Shown here one piece after another: positions 24,756 through 34,100 of a DNA stretch of 64,000 nt. The DNA is taken from contig JBDKSW010000009.1 of assembly GCA_039698035.1 (NCBI GenBank), positions 62,001 through 126,000 on the forward strand, written 5' to 3'. A program made the position numbers and the translations under genes. Under the pieces are notes generated by a model, which was not told the DNA's origin, made no database searches, and was given only the letters and a program-made list of their open reading frames with translations. Position 1 is the first letter of the stretch. Each line of letters begins with the position of its first letter. This stretch comes from JAJFUI01 sp039698035. Its GTDB lineage: Bacteria > Planctomycetota > Planctomycetia > Pirellulales > Thermoguttaceae.

Positions 24756-26420
24756 TCATCGAACGATGCCCATCCGTGCTATATTGGGCCAAAGCGGCAG
24801 ATCGAGCACCGGCAGATAATACCATGAGTGGGGCCAGTAGATGAACATCGCTTGGCCGATCAGCAAACGGCGATCGACCCAATAGTCGCCGCCCCAGAGC
24901 CGGCCGTCCTGGCTGTTGGAGCTGTTGTCGCCCAGCATGAAGAACTGGTCGGCCCCCAACCGGAAATCGACGCGAGACCATTCGGGCCCCACCCGGCCGT
25001 GCGGCGCATCGCCCTTGAGCGAGATGTAATAAATATCGCGGAATAAGCGAACGTGCGAGATTCGCGCGGCGGCGCCGGCCACGCCGATTCCCGCGGGCGT
25101 CAGATCGTCCTGCGTCGGCTCGACGTTCCCAAGGTCTTCATAACGGGTCGGCTTGTCGAAACGCACGACGGCGTCATCGACCCACAGCAGCATTTCGTTG
25201 TCGCAATTGGAGAAGCGGATCCGGTGTGTGCCCTTCCCGTGAACGGCCGTCTTGGCGGTCGCGGTCGCCATGCCCTGACCGCTGATCGAAAGCGTGGCCC
25301 AGCCCGTGGCCAGGTCGAACCGACACTGGAAGTTCCGGCCACCCTTGCGCAACTCGAGCGCCAACGAGCCCGCGTTGCTTTCCACATTTGCCGTACACTC
25401 GACGGCCAAGTCCCCGACCCAGTGGCCGCCGACCGTGGGCGACGGCCCCTGGCCGTGCTCGCGGCTCGTGTTGAAGGCCGTGAAGTCCTTGATCCATTGC
25501 TCTTGAACGTCAGCCGGCTCGGCCGTCGCGGAACGTTCTTTCAGGTCTTGCCACTGCTTGTAGGTGCGAACGTCCCACTGCTCGTAAGACGGGATGCGGT
25601 GGCGATACCGCAGCCATTGTTCGCCGCGCGACCCCGCCTCGATCGAAAACTCCGACAGGTTTGCCGATTGCCATGACGGCGACTCGCCGTTGTTTTCGGG
25701 CGTCCATCGCTGGGGCCACCCATAGCGCGCAATGGCCGGCATGTAATCGTTGTCGAAAACAGGCTGAAGCATCGCCAGCAGCTTGCTGGGCGGTTTGCGT
25801 TCGATCTGAAAACCGGCCGCCTCGTCGCGTTGCGTCCAAATGTCGCCGTTTTGGATGCGAACCGTCTCGCCCGGCAAGCCGATCAGCCGCTTGATGTAGT
25901 TCGTCGTGGCCTCGTTCGGATAGTGGAAAACGATCACGTCCCACCGCTTCGGCTCGTGAAAGTCGTAGGCCAGCTTGTCGACCAAAATGCGGTCGCCATT
26001 GTACGAACGCGGATAGCCGCCAAAATCGCGGAACAGGTTGGCCGTGTAGCGACACATCGGGCACGCGCCGGTCTGGACGGCGACAAACCCGCCGCGATTG
26101 TCCCGACGCGAGGCCCCGTTTGCGTCCACCTCGTCGCTCGCGCTCAGTTGATACGGAGCGCCGCACATCGGACAGCTCAGGTCCTTGTGACGCCCCATCA
26201 GCGTCGGCGCCATCGAGCCGGTCGGGATCACGAAGGCCTCGGCCTCGAACGTGCGGAACAGAAACGCCAGAACGAAGGCGATGGCCAGCGATTCGATCGT
26301 CTCACGAATCGCCGAAGCGGAGAGAAATCCGCGCGGCTCGTCGGATGGCCGCCTGTCGCCCCGCGCGGATGGCTGGGCCGGAGGACTCGTTCTAGCAAAA
26401 TCGGGGGTTTGTCTGCTCAT
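24756..26420 (-). CDS. lepB: Signal peptidase I with zinc-ribbon-like and large beta-domain insertions
   Basis: A 554-aa leader peptidase; bacterial SPases are usually 170-350 aa. A membrane segment at about residues 40-58 precedes the catalytic Ser69 (PTGSMAPTL). The general-base Lys149 lies in GDRILVDKL, and the domain E motif GDNSSNSQDGR falls near residue 510. Between Ser and Lys are two CPMC pairs (Cys83/86, Cys120/123) suggesting a metal knot. Between the box after GLPGETVRIQNGDIW (about 195) and domain E lie some 300 extra residues; their second half is a beta-rich region resembling a LamG/concanavalin-like sandwich (GKGTHRIRFSNCDNEMLLWVDD). It releases exported proteins from the membrane. 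ATG 26420 is chosen over a longer frame that would overrun the upstream spacer. Confidence 0.9.
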   Translation of the reverse strand: MSRQTPDFARTSPPAQPSARGDRRPSDEPRGFLSASAIRETIESLAIAFVLAFLFRTFEAEAFVIPTGSMAPTLMGRHKDLSCPMCGAPYQLSASDEVDANGASRRDNRGGFVAVQTGACPMCRYTANLFRDFGGYPRSYNGDRILVDKLAYDFHEPKRWDVIVFHYPNEATTNYIKRLIGLPGETVRIQNGDIWTQRDEAAGFQIERKPPSKLLAMLQPVFDNDYMPAIARYGWPQRWTPENNGESPSWQSANLSEFSIEAGSRGEQWLRYRHRIPSYEQWDVRTYKQWQDLKERSATAEPADVQEQWIKDFTAFNTSREHGQGPSPTVGGHWVGDLAVECTANVESNAGSLALELRKGGRNFQCRFDLATGWATLSISGQGMATATAKTAVHGKGTHRIRFSNCDNEMLLWVDDAVVRFDKPTRYEDLGNVEPTQDDLTPAGIGVAGAAARISHVRLFRDIYYISLKGDAPHGRVGPEWSRVDFRLGADQFFMLGDNSSNSQDGRLWGGDYWVDRRLLIGQAMFIYWPHSWYYLPVLDLPLWPNIARMGIVR

Positions 26421-26561
26421 CTGATGGAATATACAGGATTCTGCCGTCGTTCGGAACGTGAAATGCCGCCGGCGTCCCCCCCCGTAAAAGGCGGCGATTG
26501 TGGGTGTCTGGACAAGCTGCTCTTCACCACCCACCCACTCCCAAGGGGCGATCGCCCAGGG

Positions 26562-27740
26562 TCACGCCGCTCTGCTTGCGGCCGCTTCGCGGCTGGCCGC
26601 TTGCCATCCCTGCGCCAGCATCAGGTCCACGATTCGCTGGGCCGCTTGACCGTCGCCATAGGGGCTGCGGTCGATCTGCCGCTTTCGGTAGACCGCTGGG
26701 TTCGTCAAGAGCAGGCTCACGCGGTCCACGATTTTCATCGCGTCCGTCCCGACCAGTTCGACCGCGCCGGCCTGGACCGCTTCCGGCCGTTCGGTCGTTT
26801 CACGCATCACCAGCACCGGCTTTCGCAACGATGGGGCCTCCTCCTGCACGCCGCCCGAGTCGGTCAAAATCAACGTCGAGCGGTCCATCAGCCAGACGAA
26901 CTCTGGGTACGGGGCCGGCTCGACCAAGTGAATGTTCGGCTGATCGTGCAAGAGCCGCGACACAGGCTCGCGAACGTTCGGATTCAGGTGCACCGGGTAC
27001 AGAAACTCGACGGCCGGAAAACGCCGGGCCAACGACCGAATGGCCTCGCAAATCTGCTCCATCCCGTCGCCGAAGTTCTCGCGGCGATGCCCCGTCACCA
27101 GCACCATGCGGCGATCGCCCAACGCGGCGTACTTCTCGCGCCAAGGACGATTTTCGTGACGCTCGCGGGCGACCGTCCAGAGCAACGCATCGATGACCGT
27201 GTTGCCCGTCACGTGAACGGCATCGGAGGCAACGCCCTCGCGGAGTAGATTGTCGGCCGCCTGTTGGGTCGGGGCGCAGTGCAGCGTCGTCGTCAGCCCG
27301 GCAATGCGGCGATTCAGTTCCTCGGGCCACGGCGCCTGGAGGTTGCCCGTCCGCAGACCGGCCTCGACGTGAACGAACGGCACGCGGCGATAGAACGCCG
27401 CCAGGGCCGACGCCATGACGGTGGTCGTGTCCCCCTGCGCGACTATACAGTGCGGCCGGCATTCGGCAATCGCCGCGTCCAATCCGGTCAAGCATCGGGC
27501 CGTCACATCGGCCAGCGTTTGGTTGGGGCGCATCAGGTCCAGGTCGCGGTCCGGCTGGATGCCGAAGTACGAGGTCACCTGGTCGAGCATCTCGCGGTGC
27601 TGCCCCGTCGTGCAGACGATCGGCTCGATCCGGTCCGACCGTCGGCGGCATTCGTGGACCACGGGGGCCATCTTCACGGCCTCGGGCCGCGTGCCAAAAC
27701 TCAACAGGACTCGCAGTTTCGATTCGTCGGAATTCATCAT
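26562..27740 (-). CDS. wecB: UDP-N-acetylglucosamine 2-epimerase (non-hydrolysing)
   Basis: A 392-aa epimerase interconverting UDP-GlcNAc and UDP-ManNAc. Family signatures: SFGTRPEAVKMAPVV at the N-terminus, CTTGQHREML, VQGDTTTVMASALAAFY, HVEAGLRTGN, PEELNRR, VTGHRRENFG, and the UDP-binding DSGGVQEEAPSL with VLVMRETTERPEAV. Standard length. Two adjacent ATGs give MM at the start; either could be used. It is the last gene of a minus-strand glycan block; the activated ManNAc would feed surface polysaccharide or linkage-unit synthesis. Confidence 0.93.
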   Translation of the reverse strand: MMNSDESKLRVLLSFGTRPEAVKMAPVVHECRRRSDRIEPIVCTTGQHREMLDQVTSYFGIQPDRDLDLMRPNQTLADVTARCLTGLDAAIAECRPHCIVAQGDTTTVMASALAAFYRRVPFVHVEAGLRTGNLQAPWPEELNRRIAGLTTTLHCAPTQQAADNLLREGVASDAVHVTGNTVIDALLWTVARERHENRPWREKYAALGDRRMVLVTGHRRENFGDGMEQICEAIRSLARRFPAVEFLYPVHLNPNVREPVSRLLHDQPNIHLVEPAPYPEFVWLMDRSTLILTDSGGVQEEAPSLRKPVLVMRETTERPEAVQAGAVELVGTDAMKIVDRVSLLLTNPAVYRKRQIDRSPYGDGQAAQRIVDLMLAQGWQAASREAAASRAA

Positions 27741-27904
27741 GAACGGTCAGCGAGGCGTGTTGGCCTCGCCGTCGAAATGGTCGCGATGCTGGAAACGCGG
27801 GGACGTCTCGGCCGACCGCGACGCAGCGGAAACGCCGCCGCGGCGTTTGCCGGATACGTCGTGTTGCTGATCGCCGGTCGAGGGAGCATCCATGCGTTGT
27901 CGCG

Positions 27905-29941
27905 TTAGCGGCCAGTCTTCACGGCTTCCTCGGCGGCCCACTTGGCCTCGTATCGCCGCTTGTTCTCGTGGAAAATGTCGAGGTATTCCTGCCGCTTCAG
28001 CAACTGGAACGACGCCTCGAGCCAATGATGCACGAAGGCGTCGCGGGCGCAGCGAATCTGGTACCCCTCGGCCCGGACGCGGCGGCAGTAATCGTCGTCC
28101 TCGAAACAGCCGACGCCAAACCGTTCGTCCAACTCGCCGACATGTCGATACACCTGACGCGGGAAGACGACGCAGAAGAATCCCAGCATCTCGATGGGGA
28201 ACGTCTCGCCGTCGTGCTGCCAGCAGTACTGGGCTGCCCAGCGGGGCATCTCGGCGGGCGTCGCATAGCCGACAGGGACCTTCGCCTCGTTGCCGACGCG
28301 GTTGCTCACCGGACCGATCAGTCCGAGGTCGGGCCACGTGCGCAGATGGCCGACGAGCGTCGATAGCCATCCGCGCGTCACCAGTGTGTCGTTATTGAGC
28401 AGACAGAAGTAGTCGCCGTGAGCCGCTCGCATCCCCTGGTTGTTCGCCCCCGAGAATCCGCGATTGTCCTGATTCAGGATCACTTGGAGCCGCGGCCGGA
28501 TCGCCTGCTCCGCCTGCAACCACTCGGCCGTGCCATCCCGCGAGGCGTTGTCCACGACGATGACTTCGAAGTTCGGCCAATCCGTCTTGCGATAGATGCT
28601 TTCCAGGCAGGCCTGGTTCAGGGCCAGGTTGTTGTACGTGACGACGACAATCGAGACGAGCGGAAACAGCTCGCGCACCTGCTTATCGAGCGCCTCGTAG
28701 CGTTGTTCCCACGTGTTGACCTCGGCGAACTTGCGGCGGTCCTCTTGCTGGGCGGGGCTGTTCTTGGCCATCGCCCGCTCGATCGCGGCCGAGAAGCCGG
28801 CCGCGTTGTCGGCGAGCGTCACGAGTCCCTGGCTCGCCAGCGGTCGCAGTTCCGGCAAATCGACGGCCACGATTGGTTTGCCGGCCGCCAGCATCTCGTA
28901 GGCCTTCACCGGGTTGGTGGCCTCGGTCAGCGGAAGCCGCTTGAACGGAATCATGCAGCAATCCCAGGAGGCCAGCCACTTCGGCAATTCGGCATACGGC
29001 TTTTCGCCGAGCAACAAAACGTTCGGCGCCGTCTCCAGTCGCGTCACGTCGCCCGTATGCGTGCCGCCGATCAGGTCGAAATTCCAATTGGGTCGCAGTT
29101 GGGCCAAATCGGCCACGAGATCGGCGTCGAACCATTCGGCGATCGCGCCGTAAAAGCCGATGGTCGGCGCGGTCCGATTCTGTGTCGGCATGTCGGCAAC
29201 GCTGGCGAAGTGCCGGTAGTCGCAAGCGTTGCGGATCAAGGCGGTCCGTTTGGCCTTTCGTCCGACCTTCTCTTCCAACAGATCGGAAGTCACCACGACC
29301 AGATCGGCCTTGGCGACGGTCCGATCCTCGGCCTGCAACATCGACGCGCTGTTGGTCGAGAAGCCCGAGTGGTCGTCCATGCAGTCATAGACGATAGGCC
29401 AGCCGAAACGCTGCCGAAGCGTCTCGGCGAGGGTGTTCCAAAATGGAAGCTCGACGACGACAACCGCGGCGCCGATGCGCTGCTGGCGGCGCAGCCGGTC
29501 CATCGCATCGGCCATGCATGCGACCTCGGCCGCTGTCGGGACGTGGCGATAAACGCTCAGTTCGGGCCGGCCGGGCAGCGTCAGCTCCATCACGGTTGCC
29601 AGGTCGCCAAGTTCCGCGCTGTCAATGGGCGTCAGGCTGGCGTCCGCCGTGCCATGAAACGCCAGCGAGGCATAGAACACCCGATGGCCCCGGGCGGCCC
29701 ACTGTCGCATCAGTTGCTGGGGCCGCTGGAAACGCGACGCCCAGGAGATGACCGGCAGGCAAATCACGTCGTAACTGCCCGGCGGGTCTTCCTCGAAGGC
29801 TGGGCACGGTTCGACCATCTGGCCAGGCGACGGCCGTCGCATGCGCAAGGCGCGGACCGCCACGTCGTGCAATCCGACGCGCCGCAGGGCGCCGCCGGCC
29901 AATCGCCGGAGACGTCGTCGGATCGAAACGGGCTCGTTCAT
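27905..29941 (-). CDS. Fused GT4-like / GT2 glycosyltransferase
   Basis: A 678-aa protein with two glycosyltransferase modules. The first (about residues 50-390) is GT-B-like: SRFQRPQQLM, YDCMDDHSGF, GFYGAIAEWFD and NPVKAYEMLAAGKPIVAV for the sugar-nucleotide site. The second (about 415-650) is a GT2/GT-A domain: VSIVVVTYNNL, VIVVDNASRDGT and LNNDTLVTRGW as the metal-binding D-x-D-like region, with EDDDYCRR as the likely catalytic acid block. No signal peptide, so cytoplasmic. The frame extends 76 codons further, but that would overlap the upstream gene; ATG 29941 leaves a 17-base gap. Its substrate is not readable from sequence. Confidence 0.85.
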   Translation of the reverse strand: MNEPVSIRRRLRRLAGGALRRVGLHDVAVRALRMRRPSPGQMVEPCPAFEEDPPGSYDVICLPVISWASRFQRPQQLMRQWAARGHRVFYASLAFHGTADASLTPIDSAELGDLATVMELTLPGRPELSVYRHVPTAAEVACMADAMDRLRRQQRIGAAVVVVELPFWNTLAETLRQRFGWPIVYDCMDDHSGFSTNSASMLQAEDRTVAKADLVVVTSDLLEEKVGRKAKRTALIRNACDYRHFASVADMPTQNRTAPTIGFYGAIAEWFDADLVADLAQLRPNWNFDLIGGTHTGDVTRLETAPNVLLLGEKPYAELPKWLASWDCCMIPFKRLPLTEATNPVKAYEMLAAGKPIVAVDLPELRPLASQGLVTLADNAAGFSAAIERAMAKNSPAQQEDRRKFAEVNTWEQRYEALDKQVRELFPLVSIVVVTYNNLALNQACLESIYRKTDWPNFEVIVVDNASRDGTAEWLQAEQAIRPRLQVILNQDNRGFSGANNQGMRAAHGDYFCLLNNDTLVTRGWLSTLVGHLRTWPDLGLIGPVSNRVGNEAKVPVGYATPAEMPRWAAQYCWQHDGETFPIEMLGFFCVVFPRQVYRHVGELDERFGVGCFEDDDYCRRVRAEGYQIRCARDAFVHHWLEASFQLLKRQEYLDIFHENKRRYEAKWAAEEAVKTGR

Positions 29942-29958
29942 GACCGGGTTTCCTCGTT

Positions 29959-31176
29959 CTAGGCGGATCGCCGCTGCTTGTTGACGCCCCGGAGATCGTT
30001 GAGCCGTTCGATGATTTGCTCGGCCCGCGATCGCCAAGTGTGCCGCCGCGACTCTTCGTCCAAAATCTGGCGGAAAGACTCCTCGCGGCCACGCTCGATG
30101 GCTTGACCGAGCATCGCCACGTATTCGTCCGGGTTGTGTCCGACCAGGACGCCGTTGCGATTGCGACATTCGGGCAGGTCGGTCGTTACGACCGGCTTCG
30201 TTCCGGCCAGGTACTCGAACAGCTTGATGGGCGACGTGGCCCGTGTGATGTCGTCGACCAGAAACGGAATCATGGCGGCGTCAAAATAGCTGAGATAGGC
30301 CGGCAGATCTTCGTACGGCTTTTCGCGGAGCCAACGGATATTCGACGCGCGGCCGAGCCGTCCGCCGGCCACCGTGCCGTCCAAATCGGGGCCGATGAGC
30401 AGGAATTGCCAGTCGGGCCGCGCGAGGGCCGCATGGACCACCAAGTCGTAGTCGAACCAGCGAGCCAATGCCCCGTAGTAGCCGAGAATCGGCCGCCCCG
30501 TCGCAACCAGGTCGGCCATGTCCGACGGCACGGCTGGCCGTTCAGTCCGGTGGAAATGGTCGTAGTCCACGCCGTTCGGACAGTACAAGGCGTCGGACCG
30601 CAGCTGGCGCACCTCTTCGTACAGTTGGGCGGCCGTGGCCAGCACGATCTCCGAGCTCATCACGGCCTTGCGGTGCTCTTCGAGTTTGAGTTGGCTGGGC
30701 TCGCCGCCGTTGGCCGAGACGCTCAGGTCGTCGAGATAGTCGTAGATGACGGTTGGCCGATGGAATCGCTTCGTGGTTTGCCAATGGCCCGTCCAACTGA
30801 TCAATAGAATCGCGTCCTGGAGATCGTAGAGTGGACTGAGCGAATCGGACAGGTAAAGGTGCGGTGCCACGCGAACGAATCCGCGGAACGAATCGGTTTT
30901 GTAAAGCGGCGAGCAAAACAGCGACAGGTAACCGGCCTCTGCGAACTGGGCCATCAGTTGGTGCGGCCGTTGCCGCATCCAGGTCCAGTCGATGAACGGC
31001 GGATAGATGACGATGCCCTTGCGCCCGCGCGTCTCGCGCAGCACCTGCTCCAAGCCGGCGTGGTTCGTCGTTCGGTGCGTGTGCCTCAAGCGGTGTAACG
31101 CGGCGCGTGCCCAATGGCTTCGTCGCGTGTCCGGAGGGCAAAGCTTATGCGCCAATCGCCTGGCCAGCTTGTTCAT
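29959..31176 (-). CDS. GT-B family glycosyltransferase
   Basis: A 405-aa protein with the same first-module pattern as its neighbour: PFIDWTWMRQRPHQLMAQF (compare SRFQRPQQLM), YDYLDDLS, CPNGVDYDHF, GYYGALARWFDYDLV and SPIKLFEYLAGTKPVVTTDLPEC. It is related to GT4-type transferases. Cytoplasmic, with a basic N-terminus. It lies between two larger glycosyltransferase genes with gaps of 17 and 11 bases, so a single transcript is very likely. The similarity of the two modules suggests an old duplication. Confidence 0.83.
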   Translation of the reverse strand: MNKLARRLAHKLCPPDTRRSHWARAALHRLRHTHRTTNHAGLEQVLRETRGRKGIVIYPPFIDWTWMRQRPHQLMAQFAEAGYLSLFCSPLYKTDSFRGFVRVAPHLYLSDSLSPLYDLQDAILLISWTGHWQTTKRFHRPTVIYDYLDDLSVSANGGEPSQLKLEEHRKAVMSSEIVLATAAQLYEEVRQLRSDALYCPNGVDYDHFHRTERPAVPSDMADLVATGRPILGYYGALARWFDYDLVVHAALARPDWQFLLIGPDLDGTVAGGRLGRASNIRWLREKPYEDLPAYLSYFDAAMIPFLVDDITRATSPIKLFEYLAGTKPVVTTDLPECRNRNGVLVGHNPDEYVAMLGQAIERGREESFRQILDEESRRHTWRSRAEQIIERLNDLRGVNKQRRSA

Positions 31177-31187
31177 CGAAACCCCCT

Positions 31188-34100
31188 TTAGGCAACCGCC
31201 TTGTTTGGTTCCGTCTGACAGTTCACGCCCGCAAGTTTATTGCTGTGTTCACTGGGTGACGATCCCATCCGTGCGGCCGTCCACGTTCGGCCCGCGGCCG
31301 GATGTCCGCCTTGCAGCAACCAGAGGAACAGTTCACCGTAGGGCCGGTACGCGCGCCGGCGGTCGAACGCCTGCCGCAGGTCCTCGCGCATCGTGCGCTG
31401 CGGCCGCTGGCGGCAAAAATCCTTCATCGCCGCGCTCAACTGGGCGACCGACGCGTGATTGTTCGCGTCCTCCAAGTCCAGCCGCGAAAAATCGACCCCG
31501 GCCAGGCCGTTTACCGGCGGGTCGATCAGCCGGCCGCCCACTCGAGGAAGCAGGTCGGGTGCGGAGCCGACGTGGCTGGCGATGGCCGGCAACCCGGCCG
31601 CGACGGCTTCGGCCAACGCCAGACTCCAGCCCTCGCACACCGACGGGAGCACAAACGCATCGGCCGCCCAATAGAACCGCAGGACGTCAGTGCGATGCCC
31701 AACCACGATCGCCGACTTCTCCAGGCCGTGCCGTGTGATGACCCGTCGCAACTGATCCAGGTAATCCTCGGTGACCGCGCGACCGACCATCGCCAACTTC
31801 GCCTTGGGCTGCGAGCGAACCACGTCGGCCATTGCATAGGCGAGCATCGGCTGGCACTTGTTCGGCTGGATGGCCCCGACGTTCAAGAATACAAAATCGT
31901 CGTCCGAGAAGCCCAACTCTCGTCGCAAGGACTGCCGAGCGTCTCCCTCGGCCGCCGCATCGAGCCGATCGAGATCGATGCCGTTCGGCGCCAGCGTCAT
32001 CTTCGAAATTGGCAATCCCAATACGGTTTCGGCGCAGTGGGCCGCCAACTGCGAAACGCAGACGTAGGCCGACGTGGCTGGGTCGTTGGCCCGGTACGCT
32101 GCGGCCATTTCCGGCGGCAGAACGAAGTACATGTTGTGGATCGTCTGGACAAACGGAATTCGTCGCGCCGCCGCGATCGAGGCTCCAAACAGCGAATAGT
32201 GCGCGCTCACCAGATTGATCCCACGCTCTGCCAGCAAGCGGCCGTAATGTTCCTCGCGGTTCTCCGCCGGCAGATCGAGCACGGGCACGCCGGCCTGCCG
32301 CATCCGGTCCGCATCCTGACCTTGGCGACCGAGCACCAAGAGCGACACGTCGAAATCGTCGTCGCGAAGGGATTCGGCCAAATCGAGCACGACCTGCTCG
32401 AGCCCACCTTGCGTAAAGCTGTCCGCTTGCAGCAAGACGTGAGGTCGGTTTCCCTGCCGTCGCACGACGCGGGGCAAGGTGCGAACGCGCTGATCCGCCG
32501 GACGCGTCGTTCGGTAGTAGAGCCGGTGGTTGCCCCACTGGATGGCCAGATCGAGCATCGCCCGCCCGCGCGCCGCGAGAAACACGTCGGGCGTCAGCAG
32601 CGATAGCCGCGAGACGGTCAACTCGTTCTCGGCGAAACAAACGTCGGCCCCCGCGGGCATCTCGGCCCGATAACGCTCGGCCGTGTCGCCGCGGCCCGGG
32701 AACCAGGCGGCCGTGACGACGCGATCCGTTTTGGCCGGTGCATCGGACGGCCCGGATTCGCGTTGGCCGTCGGCCGCCCGCGCCAGGCTCTCGGCGTGGA
32801 CCAGCAGAAGGTGCTTTTCCGCGGCTTCGTTCCGGATCGGCTCGCCATTCCAGGCGACTACGCGATGCGGTCCGACGTGGATCCGCCCGAGCCAAGCCTG
32901 CGTGGCCGCGTCGGCATGGATTGTCCACGGCCGTGCGAAGAACTCGCGTCGCCGCCGGTGATACGCCATCAACTGCTGCGCGTTTTCCTGAATCTTGAGC
33001 TCGGCCGCCCGGGCGCTCAGCGTGTTCTCATGGACGCGGTACTCGTAGAGCGGCTGGTCGCTGTCCAGGTGATCAATGCGTCCGACCAGCCCAAGTCGGA
33101 GCCAATAGTCGAAATCCTCGATGCCCTGAATTGGGTCGTACTCGCCCAGCAACCGCCCGATCCAACCACGATACAAGAAACATGGGCCGATGAAGTTGTC
33201 GCACGACTGTCCGAACCCCCTGCCCTCGGGCAGGTGGATCTCCGGGTCGTTCGGCGAACGGCGGTTTTGCGGGCGAAAGGTGGGATCGTCGAGCGGCTTG
33301 CCGGCCGAGTCCATGACGACATAATCGGCGTAGACCATTGCCGCTTCGCCATGCGATTGAAGGTACGCGACCTGGCGCTGCAATTGGTCGGGCCCCATCC
33401 GATTGTCGGCCGAAGTCCACGTCCAGAACTCGCCCCGGGCGAACTCGAACCCGTTGCTCAACGCCTTGGGCAAACCCTGATTGGGCTGCGTCAACACGCG
33501 CACCCGCGGGTCGTCGAGATAGGGCGACAACACCTGCTCCACCCCGTCGGTCGAGCCGTCGTTCACAACGATCAACTCGAAGTCCTCGTAAGTCTGAGCC
33601 AGCACGCTCTCGATGGCCCCGCGAACATAATCCGCGTGGTTGTAGACCGGCAGCACGACGCTGACCAAGCCTGGCACGCCGACGGACGTTGGTGGGCAGT
33701 TGCGACGCAGCCGCCAATCGCGGACAGTGGCCCTCAAGCGACGAACGCTGTCCTGGGCCTTGCGCGGCAATCGGTTGACCACGCCGGTCGCCACGCGCCG
33801 CAGCGATTGTTTGGGTCTTCGCACGGCCTTCGCGCCACGCCATGCAAGCCTTGCGACGGCCTCCCGCACGCTGCCTTGGGGCAACAGCCGATGTCGCGCG
33901 CGCTGCAAGCCGATGCAAAGCCGATAGGCTCGCGAGCGTTTCAACGTTTCGAGGCCCGCGATGCAATCCCGGGCGGCCGCCAGTTGCCCCCGCAGATCGG
34001 CCATCTCGTCCGCGCGCCGTTGCAGCGTCTCTTGCTGAGCGTCCACCTGCTTCTGGCTCTTGGTCAGGGAGTTTTCGACCTGCCGATGCCGATGGTCGGC

